Source of the DNA: Lolium rigidum
Lineage: Eukaryota > Streptophyta > Magnoliopsida > Poales > Poaceae
Direction: 5' to 3'
DNA: 64,000 nt
Assembly: GCF_022539505.1 (NCBI RefSeq)
Contig: NW_025900020.1
Span: forward strand, 300,000-363,999
Under the pieces are notes generated by a model, which saw only the letters and a list, made by a program, of their open reading frames with translations, had not been told where the DNA came from and did not search any database. Below, piece after piece: positions 54,695-64,000 of the stretch. The position numbers and the translations under genes were made by a program. Position 1 is the first letter of the stretch, and the number at the start of each line of letters is the position of its first letter.

Positions 54695-56881
54695 ATGCCG
54701 CCAAAAAAAAGGGGTGGCGGTCTTAAAAAGAAGCTCAAGGACTTGGTAGGTGTAGGGACTTCGAGGCGGGGCCGAGCTACTACCCCCCTCCTAGCCCCCT
54801 CCTGTCGCTCCCACGGGGCGGCCGCGTAGGAAGAATGCGACGCGGGTACTCACTCCTAGTCCTAGCCCCCTCCCGCGGCCGATGATGATGACGAGGAGGA
54901 GGACCAGGAGCACCACGGGGGTGGGGAGGACCGGGAGGAGGAGGGGGGTGGGGAGGACCAGGAGGAGGAGGGGGTGGGGAGGACCAGGAGGAGGAGGGGG
55001 ACGAGGAGGACCTCTCGGAGGATGAGGGGTTGGGGAACTTAGTGTTCGATCCTGATCCAAGCCTAGAGTGGTGTGAGCCGGAGGATTACCGGTACGTTCC
55101 AGCTTTGGAGAGGCTGAGGCCACGTGATAGGAAGCCATATCGGCGTGGGATAACACAGCTCCCTCGCCGAGGAGCTGGCGCTACGGGCACGTTGTTCTTG
55201 TGCCCTATGGAAGGAGGTACATGTTATTTTTTGGCATTTCGTTATCGCAATTTTGTCATTATCAAAATTATTATCACATACATATTGATGTTGTCGTTTC
55301 ATGGTGCAGCTCGTTCCAGTTTGAAGACCCGACGCAGAGACCGCCACGTGGGTACTCGAACATCCTTGGGGGCCTACTTAGGTGGTATTTCCCTGGGATA
55401 GTCAACTTCCCTACTGGTGGCTGCGACGTAGCTTGGAGGTGGGCGCACTACGGCCTCGCGGAAGATCCTCTTGGCCGCGGCACCGCGGCGGATATGGTTG
55501 TTGCCAAATTCGGGTACGTGACTTTTGACTTCTTACCATTCATACACTCTCCTTGGTTCACAATAATTGCACTAATGCCCCTTGTTTTACCTATGTGCAT
55601 GGTTGCAGAAATACTTCAAGAGGGCCGAGGGCAAGGAGAATGCGTGCGATGATGTCCTACACCAGCTTGCAAGGAAGAGGGTGACTGGCATGCACTACGA
55701 GGCACGTATTCAATGCGTCCGCGACTGGCACGCCGACCGCTTCGTCCACATGAGTAAGGAGGACGCTCGCGACACGCTCATGCAGCCGTGGCATACTTGC
55801 AGGTATTTGCATTTATGTGTTATTGATTTCTTTATCGCCATGTAGTTTATTTTACCATAATGGGTTTATCTTGTGCATGTAGAACCCTCCTCGGTACGTC
55901 GGCAACGACGATAGGTGCTTTCGTGCGATGGTCATGTGGTGGACATGCCCCCGGTACCTCAAGAAGCACGAGGAGGGCAAGGCGAAGCGGGCAGAGATGC
56001 GAGGTGGATCGCATATCCAAGGCAGCATCCCCATCTCTCTTCACCTGCGAAGGAGGTGAGCAAATTAATGGTTCCTTCATTCTTTGAATTCATGTTATAT
56101 ATTTGTTAACTCCGCAAGGGTGTGTCACTTCACTCAATTACATGTTCTCTTTTGCGGGAAGTCAGGACAGGAGCGAAGCCTAACGTCTTTGCCGTGCTAA
56201 AGAAGATGAAGCAAAGGAAGACGCCTGATCCTGAGACGGGGTCCGTGTGGGTTAACCCGCAATCCGAGACCCAGTGCACGGCGTATGTCTCCAAGTTCAA
56301 GCAGAAGCACGGCGAGGACGCCAATCCAGAGGCCGAGGACTTTGACCCTGAGGTCGCGGTGCTTGCGGGAGAAGGCTTGAAGCATGGCCGCCTATGGTTT
56401 GGTGACGGGTGCGTCGACCCAGCGAGGGTTCCCTCTCTCCGCCGGATCCGTCGTGGTCGTAAGAGCGGCCAGCCCGAGGTAGAGCCCCGGCCACGGGCTC
56501 CGGATCTAGCCTGTCGAGCGGTTACGGGTATGTTCTTCCTCGGGTCTCTACATTTCCTTTACATGCTTTCCATTGAAATGTTAATGACATCGCGGCAACA
56601 CAACGTAGGAGGAGATGGCAGCGAAGGAGCAGGCGGCCCAGGAGCAAAGGGCGCAGATGGAGCAGCAGATTCTGCAGTACCAGCAGCAGCAGACACAGAT
56701 GATGCAGCAGATGCAACAGCAGCAGCAGATGATGCAGCAGCAGCAGGCACAGATGAGCTGGCTCATGAGCCAGACGGCTCTGTCTTCTCCACCGGGGAGT
56801 CTTCCTCCTCCACCTTACTCCATGTGGATGCCGCCACCGCCCACTCGGACCCGGGGACACCTATCACCGTCAACAACATGA
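54695..56881 (+). pseudogene. TNPA-like CACTA protein gene (plant Ptta/En/Spm family), multi-exon
   Basis: The start MPPKKRGGGLKKKLKDLVG at 54695 is basic. An acidic Glu/Gly minisatellite (54890-55020) with 24-bp units follows, where the frame shifts. Then exons separated by short introns: around 55023-55215 (LVFDPDPSLEWCEPEDYRY), 55310-55515 (YSNILGGLLRWYFPGIV, DVAWRWAHYGLAED), 55608-55800 (FKRAEGKENACDDVLHQLA, HYEARIQCVRDWHADR), 55880-56060 (PPRYVGNDDRCFRAMVMWW), 56165-56525 (KMKQRKTPDPETGSVWV), and a last exon from 56613 (MAAKEQAAQEQ) with a Gln/Met-rich coiled coil ending at 56881. The exon order matches Ptta/En/Spm proteins that bind subterminal repeats. At least one frame break is present in the minisatellite. 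Confidence 0.75.
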
Positions 56882-57339
56882 ACATCATCCGGAGCATGAA
56901 CCTCGGTGAGTCCTCTTGTGCCCAACCCGCTACTTGTACTTGTTCAAGTGTTCAATATGCAAATGCAAATGTTCATTCCATCAACCTGCTTATAGATTTT
57001 ATGTCACAAGGCAATGACAATGAGGGCCGGCGGAAGCGGAGGAGGACAAGGTTGATGGCATGGTCTTCGTGCACTCGTCGTCGTTGCAATGGATTGTTCG
57101 CACTTGTTATGGATTGTAATAATGGACATTGCTATGCATGAACTATGTGTGCTCGATGTGGACTCTATGTAACGGATTGTATGCATGAACTATGTGTGCT
57201 CGATGTATTTGTGGTGTTGTTGATGTGTTTGGTGATCTTATGTTGATATATATGTTATATATGCTATATTTGTGAAATGCAATATTTGAAATGCAGGGAT
57301 AATTGAAAAATAGCAAAAAAATGAAAAAACCAGGCCCCT
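56882..57339 (+). other. CACTA region between TNPA-like gene and right repeats
   Basis: 3' UTR-like AT-rich sequence with a duplicated ATGCATGAACTATGTGTGCTCG phrase (57137 and 57181, 20+ bases apart by 44). No gene. Confidence 0.5.
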
Positions 57340-57820
57340 TTGCCGTGTGTGTGCACACGGCAAAGGACATTTGGTCTCTTTGCCGTGTGCACACGCACGG
57401 CAAAGGGGCCACGTGTCGCCTAACTGTGCTCCTGGGAGCTCCTGGGGGGCGTGCCTGCATGGTTCTTTGCCGTGCGTGGCAGAGCGAGGCCGCACGGCAA
57501 AGCCTCGCACGGCAAACATTGTTGCGCACGGCAACGCAGGGCGCACGGCAAAGAAGCAGGGCGCACGGCAAAGCAACGGCGCACGGCAGCGATGGTGACG
57601 CACGGCAAAGATGCCTCGCACGGCAGCGTCCGCAGCGCACGGCAGAGATGGCGACGCACGGCAAAGGGCGTTGCCGTGCAATCCGTCCATGCGCACGGCA
57701 AAGGCGGCTTTGCCGTCGAAGACTTTGCCGTGCAAACTATGCCGTGCGTGCATGCACGGCAAAGCCTTTGCCGTGCGTATGGGCCTCTTTGCCGTCCAAA
57801 GCCTCGCACGGCAAGTCGCT
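57340..57820. repeat. Right subterminal repeats of the CACTA element
   Basis: About 25 copies of GCACGGCAAAG/CTTTGCCGTGC variants in both orientations, mirroring 42984-43350. Open frames here on both strands are composition artefacts. Confidence 0.8.
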
Positions 57821-57840
57821 GCGGGCTGTTCCGCTGTGGC

Positions 57841-60685
57841 TAGGCTTTGTGCACATGGCTACACACATACAACCTGGAGTAAAAGGGTCACGTTCAAGCA
57901 CACTGCATGCCCCCAGATTCTTGCTGCCTTTTGTTTACATTCACAAGATGGTAATCCTGCGCATTTCTGTTGCATGCCAGATTCTTGCTGCATTTTTTTT
58001 TAATAGTGAGTCTAGCAAATACATGCTTAACTGAATTATGCTAATTGAAGATGGAATTCGGAATAATGTGGTTATTCTGTGGTTAGTTTGTGGTTATTTC
58101 TTTCCTGTAACTTTTACTCTTATTTTCTTTTATAATGTACCGATGGCAGTTGATTTGTACAAGAAAATGGCTTTAGTTTCTCACAGTAGCTGATGCAGAT
58201 CAGCGGCAACACAATTTAACGGAAATGCCTCCATAGTATGATTCTTACCTTAGAGCAGGTGGCACGCAGCTATGATTCTTCAATTGTGGTGGGTGTCGTT
58301 GCATGCAGGTTGGAGGAAGGCAAACACACGATCGGAGGAAGGCAAGCACACGATCCTGCTGCCAGGTCAGGTTGCAAGCGGGGCGGGATATGCCACTAGG
58401 CTGCTGGGCCGCCCCGCAAAATACACCCGCAAAACTCCGTTGGGCCGACCGCGTCGTTTCTAGCGGGATGAAGCGGTCACTCCGCATTGTCCCCCGACAG
58501 GCCGCAAATACCGCAAAGCCCGCGTAGCTCTCAGATCTCACTGAAGCTCCCATCTCCCCGACGGCTAGAGCCCGGGACCTCCCGCTCTCGCGGACGCCGC
58601 CTCCACACCCGGGGCCCCAACCTGCTCTTTCCTCTCCCCTCCCTCTCCGAGAACCTTCTCGGAGTTCCTGAAGCTAGGGTCAACTTCCGCGAGGCCTGCA
58701 TCCTCTCTCCGCCCTTTCCTCTCCTCCAAGAACAAAGTGCATCTGGAGGAGTCGCTGCAGCTACAAACGGAAGTACCCAACATCTGTCCAAGGTACATGC
58801 TTGATTCTCCAGATTTTGTGCATGCGTCTAGATGATGCATGTGCATCACAACCCTGCTAGATCTAACTTGTATTCCAGTTGTGGTTATTACTGGTTAGTA
58901 GGGTACATTTAGCAGGATTCATTAGGACCGGTTCTTGATCAAAAAAAATTAGGATATGTTCAGTTGTACCGAACGCATGCACATGGAGTTGTGGAACCAA
59001 TGGAAGGTTGCTAACTGATGGCAGCACATGATGTATTGCTGTCCCTAAATCTTTTGTTTACTCGTGTTTTTTCGTAGCTACAATGATGTGACCTTTAGAA
59101 GCATTGAGATATCACTCTTTTGGAAACTAAGATATGATTCTGTTATTCTGAAATCTGAATATCATATTCGAATCTTATGACTATTCAGCTACACCAAGAT
59201 AACAACTTATGCTCCTGAAAATTATTTCATAATTCTTTTCTTCCGTATTTTGGTTACAAGTGTTCCCTCGAACTTCTAGCATACAGCTGCATCTGCGGTA
59301 GTAAAATGTGGATCCAGTAGTTTAATGCTTCTTATATGTAGATTGTAGCAAATAATTATTTCTCTGTGTGAGTACCTTTGTCCTACCTTCTTCTTAGTCT
59401 GAAGTTGTATTTTCTCTTAACTTCTACCTTATTCCCAAGATGGGAAAAACGTATCTTTAACATACCAGATGAATTTAAACTAGATTGAATAACCATTTTA
59501 GCTATGCATCAAAATTAACATTTCAGACTATGGCCCAATGTATTTTCAAGACTATCCATTATTAACTCCTTTGCTGCTTGTACGCTTTTCAATGTGGTAG
59601 CGGAGTCGTCGGTGGATGGTTTTCCTCAGGTTTTGGATGCGCCTTGTGTGTTGGGATGAGGCCTAATGTATTTTCAAGACTATCAATTGACTGATAATTC
59701 ATGCTGCTTGTTGTGAAATGTCATGTTTATCTTCACATTTTAAGTGTGGCACATCATGTAAACTAATACAACTCATATCTCTTAATTTTACAGGAATGGA
59801 TAACTTCCTAATGACCCTAAAGATCAACTTCCCAGGATGATATCCAATGCTCGGAATGAAGCTCATCCTAGCATGCAAGGGCTCGGAAAGGGCACCTGGG
59901 GCGAACTCGCCGATTGGGCCACAGACATGACGAGTTGGTGAAGGGAAGCAGGGCTGGGGTGGCTTTGCTGGAGCGGTGCCCTTAAAGCGCACCACCATGA
60001 GCCACCCATTAACGGGGTAGGCTCTGAGCCTCCGACCTGAAGGAGGCCAGAGCAGTTGTGGCCAGAGAGGAGGCGGACGGCAGCATGGCCATGGAGGCCG
60101 CAGACACAGGCTTGGGGAGGGGTACGGAAGCTTTGGGGATGGTGGCACAGGCTTGGGGAGGGGTACGGAAGCTTTGGGGATGGCGGCACGACGGCGTCGG
60201 CAGCCCCAACTCCTACATGACAAAAAGAGGGGTGGGAATAGGGCGACGAAGGTAGGCCGGATCTGGCTTCAGCGGTTGGAGAGGACGTCGGGGAGAGGAG
60301 ATCAGGCCACTCCATTAAGTAGAAATCATGGTGTTGTCATGTTGTAGCGACTGAACATAGAAGCAAGCTGTGTAGTATTGGTTCAGGTTCAGGTCCAAGT
60401 CCCTCCCTCTGGTCTAAAAACTTATAGTTACCTAAATATTGTAAATGTATGAACTGGCAAACGAAGCAGCCATTTTCTTGTTCAAACTAACCACAGACAG
60501 CAGCGCAAGCTATGGTTACCACTGACGCCCGCGATTGCCGATCGATCAGCTAGCAAGGTAGTTACAATTGTACGTACGGGGGATGGTGCGGGATAATGCG
60601 GCCTGACGCACTGTCCCGCGCTAAGTCTAGCGCTCTGTAGCAACAAGCCGCGATAGTCCGCAAACATTGAGCTATCCCGCTTTGG
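57841..60685. other. Helitron interior right of the CACTA, with exon-like islands
   Basis: 58370-58795 is GC-rich, looks like promoter plus first exon of a captured gene, and ends in CCAAG before GTACATGC, a possible splice donor. 59795-60345 is a second island starting after a TTTTACAG acceptor (ATGATATCCAATGCTCG), with a tandem ~41-bp duplication at 60104-60186 (core GCTTGGGGAGGGGTACGG). AT-rich intron-like DNA lies between. No conserved protein is recognised. Confidence 0.4.
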
Positions 60686-61007
60686 TGCTTGGGGCACCTC
60701 CAACGGGGCGACCCATCCCGTGCCGCGCGTTCGGATGGGTCGAGCCGGACAAAATCCCGGCCAAACGCGGGGACGCACCGCAAAAGCGGACGGCCGCGGC
60801 GTCCAGAACGACGCAAACCCGGCCCAAATCTGGGCTAGGTTTGCGTGTCCGCGGATGGCACGCGCCGTCCGCTCGCGTCCGGGCGCTGGTCGCCTCGTCT
60901 CCCTTGGGCCCACCTATCGGTGGCCCGGGAGGCTATTAAATGGGGACTGGAGGGGATCTGGCCCTCCACTCCAGTCCCCACTCCACTCCCGCGGCTAAAC
61001 CGCCGCC
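60686..61007 (+). repeat. Harbinger-like terminal sequence and promoter-like region
   Basis: GGGGCACCTCCAACGGGGCG at about 60694 resembles terminal repeats of grass PIF/Harbinger elements (GGGCATCTCCAAC type). A matching inverted copy was not found to the right, so the element is truncated or misjudged. The following 300 bp are very GC-rich with a CTATTAAATGG TATA-like box at about 60931. Confidence 0.35.
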
Positions 61008-61691
61008 ATGGCCCCGAAGCGACGGTTCGCTTCCGGAGCCAACGACGACGAGGCGAGCAGCAGCCGCCGTCGTCCGCCGGCGCTGCGGCCATCCTGAGGA
61101 AACCGAGGGCGCCTCCACATCGGAGAGGCCGCCCGCGGCAGCGCGGCATTGCCGCAACCGCCGTCGCTGCTGCTCGAGTCCTCGGAGGAGGACCCCGACC
61201 TCCGCGCTGCGCTGCTCATCTCGGCGGCGGAGGAGGACGCGAAATGGCCGCACCTCCATGCGGCCATTCGCACCTCCGAGATGGAGGAAGCTGCCCGGCG
61301 GGAGGTCGAGGAAGCCGAGGCCTGGGAGCTGTACGCCCAGGCGCGACGGGAGGAGGAGGAAGCGGCGCGGCGGGAGGAGGCCAGGCGCCGCGCCGACGAG
61401 GAGCGGCGCGAGGAGCAGCGGCGGCAGGAGTCTCGGCACCGCGCGGAGGAGGAGCGGCGCCAGAAGGCCAGGCGCCGCGCCTGGCAGGAGAGGGAGCAGC
61501 GCCTCAGGGAGGAGGCGCTGCTCCGTGCGCCGCCGCTACCTCGGGTGGCTCCGGACCCCCACTCGGCCTGGGAGGAGGCCCTGTGGTCTCCGTGGCCGGA
61601 GTCCCCGGCGCGGTCGAGCCACAACAGTGCCTCGCCGCCCGGGGACGTCGTCCATGATGACGACGACGCCGACGACGCCCACTGGGGCTAG
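61008..61691 (+). pseudogene. Arg/Glu-rich coiled-coil protein gene, frameshifted near its start
   Basis: The ATG at 61008 gives MAPKRRFASGANDDEASSSRR and stops near 61097. From 61149 another frame is open for 180 residues: LLLESSEEDPDLRAALLISA, AIRTSEMEEAARREVEEAE, then a long charged helix of Arg/Glu repeats (EEEAARREEARRRADEERRE), a Pro/Ser linker and an acidic DDDDADDAHWG end. A single frameshift near 61100-61150 would explain the split. MAPKRRFASG-type proteins are, from memory, multi-copy in Triticeae transposon regions. Function unknown. Confidence 0.45.
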
Positions 61692-62319
61692 GCGGCGCAC
61701 CGGAAGTGGGGAGGTGGAGCAGAGCCAGTGTAGTGAGGAGGGGGACGAATCGACCGATTTGGGAACAAAGGAGAGGAACTGTCTACTTACATCACTTCTT
61801 AGCAGACACAAAGGCCAATTATACTAGCTAAGACAGCCATCAACAAGAATAGATAAATCCATATATGTAATAATTTACAAGCGACTGATCAAAACGATTG
61901 GAATTCACATCCTTGCAAAAGAGAGATATGTTATAGCTCATACAAGTATCAAAACGTGAATAACTCAGCACAAGCATTCTTTATCGAAAAAACTCATACT
62001 GGCTTTTCAATAAAAAAAATACCAAGAAGAAAGATTAGATAGCATCATGGCTTTAAAATTCAGTTTCAGAATTTTTTTGTCAAGTGATGAAATCACTACA
62101 ATTCATACATGTATCAAAACGTGAACAACTCGCACAAGCATTCTTTATCGAAAAAACTCATACGGGATTAGAGTAGATAGCGCCATGGCTTTAAAATTCA
62201 GTTTCAGAAATCACTACAATTCATACAAGTGTCAAAACGTGAACAACTCAGCACATGCATTTCTTATCGAAAAAACTCATACATATATCTCTTTCACGGT
62301 AAGAAATAAAATTTGAGGA
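61692..62319 (+). repeat. Helitron 3' subterminal region with direct repeats
   Basis: A ~60-bp phrase (CAAAACGTGAATAACTC, TTTATCGAAAAAACTCATAC) occurs three times, at about 61950, 62113 and 62234. A second phrase (ATGGCTTTAAAATTCAGTTT) occurs at 62047 and 62184. AT-rich, no coding capacity. Confidence 0.6.
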
Positions 62320-62349
62320 CCCGTGACAACGCACGGGCATTCGTACTAG
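62320..62349 (+). terminator. Helitron 3' hairpin and CTAG end
   Basis: Six-bp stem CCCGTG/CACGGG with a six-base loop (62320-62337), eight-base spacer, then ATTCGTACTAG ending at 62349. This is the rolling-circle termination signal of Helitrons. Confidence 0.8.
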
Positions 62350-63044
62350 TAAGATGCATAAAGGATTAACATCACATGCAATTCATATGTGATATGATAT
62401 GGCCCTTTAGTCTTTGTGCCTTTGATCTTCATCTCCAAAGCACGGACATGATCTCCATCATCAACGGGCATGATCTCCATCATCGTCGGCGTAGCGTCAA
62501 AGTCCATGGCACCTTCTTCATGGTTGTTCACCTCATGTAGCAACTATTACAACTACTTTGAAATACTACTCAACATGAAATTTAAAGACAACCATAAGGC
62601 TCCTGCCGGTTGCCACAATAAAATAATGATCATCTCATACATATTCATCATCACATTATGGCCATATCACATCACCAAACCCTGCAAAAACAAGTTAGAC
62701 GTCTCTAATTTGGTTTGCATATTTTACGTGGTTTAGGGTTTTCGAGTGAGATCTAATCTACCTACGAACATGAACCACAACGATGATACTAGTGTTGTCA
62801 ATAGAAAGAGTAAATTGAATCTTCACTATGGTGGGAGAGACAGACACCCGCAAATCCACTTATGCAATACAAGTTGCATGTCAAACGTGGAGCAAGTCTC
62901 ATGAACGCGGTCATGTAAAGTTAGCCCGAGCCGCTTCATCCCACCATGCCACAAAGATGCAAAGTACTCGAACTAAAGACAACAAAGCATCAACGCCCAC
63001 AAACAATTGTGTTCTACTCGTGCAACCATCTATGCATAGACACG
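62350..63044 (-). other. Copia 5' leader region
   Basis: Sequence continuing the copia interior interrupted at 39178. It holds a short tandem phrase (ATGATCTCCATCATC, 62448-62485) and no credible gene. The gag start is not recognisable. Confidence 0.55.
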
Positions 63045-63056
63045 GCTCTGATACCA
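63045..63056 (-). other. Primer-binding site of the copia element (initiator tRNA-Met type)
   Basis: TGGTATCAGAGC on the minus strand, one base from the LTR edge at 63058. Confidence 0.88.
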
Positions 63057-63057
63057 C

Positions 63058-64000
63058 TGTAGGGATTCGTAGCATAGAAAACAAAAAATTTCCTACCGCG
63101 AGAACGCAATCCAAGCCAAGATGCAATCTAGAAGACGGGAGCAACGAGGGGATGAACGAGACTAACCCTTGAAGATTTCCGAAGCCTACGAGAGGAGGCT
63201 CTCGTTGCTGCGGTAGACGATCACTTGCCGCTTTCAAAAGCGCGTAGAAGATCTTGACGGTGCCACAATCGGGCAGCACCTCCGTACTCGGTCACACGTT
63301 CGGTGTTGATGAAGACGACGTCCTTCTCCCCGTTCCAGCGGGCAGCGGAAGTAGTACATCCTCCTCGGAATCCCGGCAGCATGACGGCGTGGTGGCGGTG
63401 GTGGTGGAGATCTCCGACAGAGCTTCGCCTAAGCTATGTGGGAGAGAGAGGGAGGAGGGAACCGCTAGGGTTTCTAGGGAGAGGGGGCTCTTGGGGGGTG
63501 CAGCCATGGTGGTCTTGGTGTGGCCGGCCAGCCCCTCGCCTCCCCTCTTTATATAGGTGGAAGCCCCAAGGATTAGGTCAAAAGTCTCCGAATAAGACCC
63601 CAACATAAACCTTCCATATGACCAAACCTAGGGGGAGTGGGACTCCCCCCTTTCCTTTGGTGGGGTGGCCGGCCACCATGGGGAGGAGTCCACTTGGGAC
63701 TCCTCCTCCCTTAGGCTGGCCGGCCAAGGTGGGTGGAGTCCCTCTGGGACTCCACCTTCCATGTTGATTTCTTCCGGACTCTTCTAGAACCTTCTAGAAC
63801 CTTTCTGGAAAAAATACCGGATCATTTTCAAACCTAGAAAATGACTTCCTATATATGAATCTTATTCTCCGGACCATTCCGGAACTCCTCGTGATGTCTG
63901 GGATCCCATCCGAGACTCCGAACAAAACTTCGAACTCCATTCCATATTCAATATCTACTAATATGACATCAAACCTTAAGTGTGTCACCCTACGGTGACA
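63058..64000 (-). repeat. 5' LTR of the copia element (inner part)
   Basis: Matches the inner part of 33121-34851 with scattered substitutions and an extra 16 bp near 63740. The last bases of the window (CTACGGTGACA versus CTACGGTTCGCG at 34028) differ, which may mark a further change at the window edge. The remaining ~800 bp lie outside. Confidence 0.87.

Larger units (their letters stand above)
42963..57840 (+). mobile_element. CACTA (En/Spm) DNA transposon nested in the Helitron
   Basis: The left terminus CACTACAGGAAAAACAGG is clear at 42963. Subterminal repeats of GCACGGCAAAG and its complement occur at 42984-43350, 48926-49052 and 57340-57820. TNPD-like and TNPA-like genes run on the plus strand. 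The right terminus is degenerate: CTGTTCCGCTGTGGC ending at 57840 can be matched to the complement of the left end with several changes. TAG flanks both ends (42960-42962 and 57841-57843), as expected for the 3-bp target duplication of this superfamily. The right end is therefore tentative; the element class is not. Confidence 0.78.
39179..62349 (+). mobile_element. Helitron (non-autonomous, 23.2 kb with nested CACTA)
   Basis: Begins TCTACACTACTTAAAAAG at 39179 and ends with a CCCGTG-ACAACG-CACGGG hairpin (62320-62337), eight bases, then CTAG at 62349. It lies exactly between A (39178) and T (62350), with the copia sequence resuming on the right and no target duplication. TC start, CTRR end, 3' hairpin and A/T insertion are the defining marks of Helitrons. 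No Rep/helicase gene was seen. Subtracting the CACTA leaves ~8.3 kb, which includes GC-rich exon-like islands at 39300-39900, 58480-58800, 59790-60340 and 60900-61700, separated by AT-rich intron-like DNA, as expected for captured gene pieces. Confidence 0.82.
33121..64000 (-). mobile_element. Angela/BARE-like Ty1/copia element (minus strand), split by a Helitron; right end outside window
   Basis: 3' LTR 33121-34851, interior 34852-39178 and 62350-63057, PBS 63045-63056, and 5' LTR from 63058. The same LTR with the same orientation lies at both ends, a purine tract follows the left LTR and a TGGTATCAGAGC PBS precedes the right one, so they are the two ends of one element rather than two solo LTRs. 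Without the Helitron the interior is ~5.0 kb. The two LTRs differ at many positions, including a 16-bp indel near 63740, so it is clearly older than element 1. Pol is heavily decayed. Confidence 0.82.

Noticed and set aside
59699..60315. Minus-strand Pro/Ser-rich frames
   Set aside because: Shadows of a GC-rich island with a tandem duplication; no domain and no splice support.
60835..61624. Minus-strand Ser/Ala/Arg-rich frames opposite the coiled-coil ORF
   Set aside because: Low-complexity complements of the charged coiled-coil coding strand.
1..64000. tRNA or rRNA genes
   Set aside because: No cloverleaf-like or rRNA-like sequence was noticed by eye; only tRNA-complementary primer sites are present. 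A tRNAscan run would settle it.

Overview
The window is nuclear DNA from a grass, most likely a Triticeae species (wheat, Aegilops, rye or barley group). The clues are two Athila-type gypsy elements whose LTRs open with TGATACGTC, an Angela/BARE-like copia element with the ends TGTTGGAGATATGCC...CCCTACA, a CACTA element with CACTACAGGAAAAAC termini and GCACGGCAAAG subterminal repeats, and GC-rich intron-containing genes. Family names rest on remembered similarity; no database was searched. Nothing in the window is prokaryotic.

Left part (1-25522): a stack of three nested LTR retrotransposons. A Tat-clade gypsy element on the minus strand (1-10789, left end outside the window) sits in the 5' LTR of an Athila-like element on the plus strand (10790-20007). 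That element sits in the 5' LTR of a second, non-autonomous Athila-like element (20008-25522 visible). The Tat element carries a spliced antisense gene (235-2826). The first Athila element carries a third ORF behind what looks like a copied LTR promoter block.

Middle (25523-33120): the only non-transposon sequence that looks like an ordinary gene. It holds a broken FAR1-like fragment (minus) and a credible three-exon minus-strand gene at 28549-30622. That gene is made of a duplicated ~135-residue domain and acidic ~24-residue repeats, with a TATA box and a small promoter minisatellite containing WRKY-type W-boxes. Beyond it lie CACTA-like GC-rich repeats and a minus-strand exon set with its own TATA box, cut at 33120.

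Right part (33121-64000): an Angela/BARE-like copia element on the minus strand. Its 3' LTR is at 33121-34851, its PBS at 63045-63056 and its 5' LTR from 63058 to beyond the window. Its interior is split by a 23.2-kb insertion with the hallmarks of a Helitron: starts TCTACACTAC at 39179, ends in a CCCGTG/CACGGG hairpin and CTAG at 62349, and lies between A and T without target duplication. Inside the Helitron sits a ~14.9-kb CACTA element (42963-57840, right end tentative) with broken TNPD-like and TNPA-like genes. This CACTA contains a ~5.3-kb array of ~520-bp units, each with a block of degenerate telomere-type TTTAGGG/TTAGGG repeats. The Helitron also carries GC-rich pieces that may be captured exons, plus a coiled-coil ORF.

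Inferred order of events: copia element, then Helitron, then CACTA on the right; second Athila element, then first Athila element, then Tat element on the left. Almost every transposon gene is frameshifted or interrupted. The likely functional units are the 28549-30622 gene and possibly the intact accessory ORFs of the retroelements.
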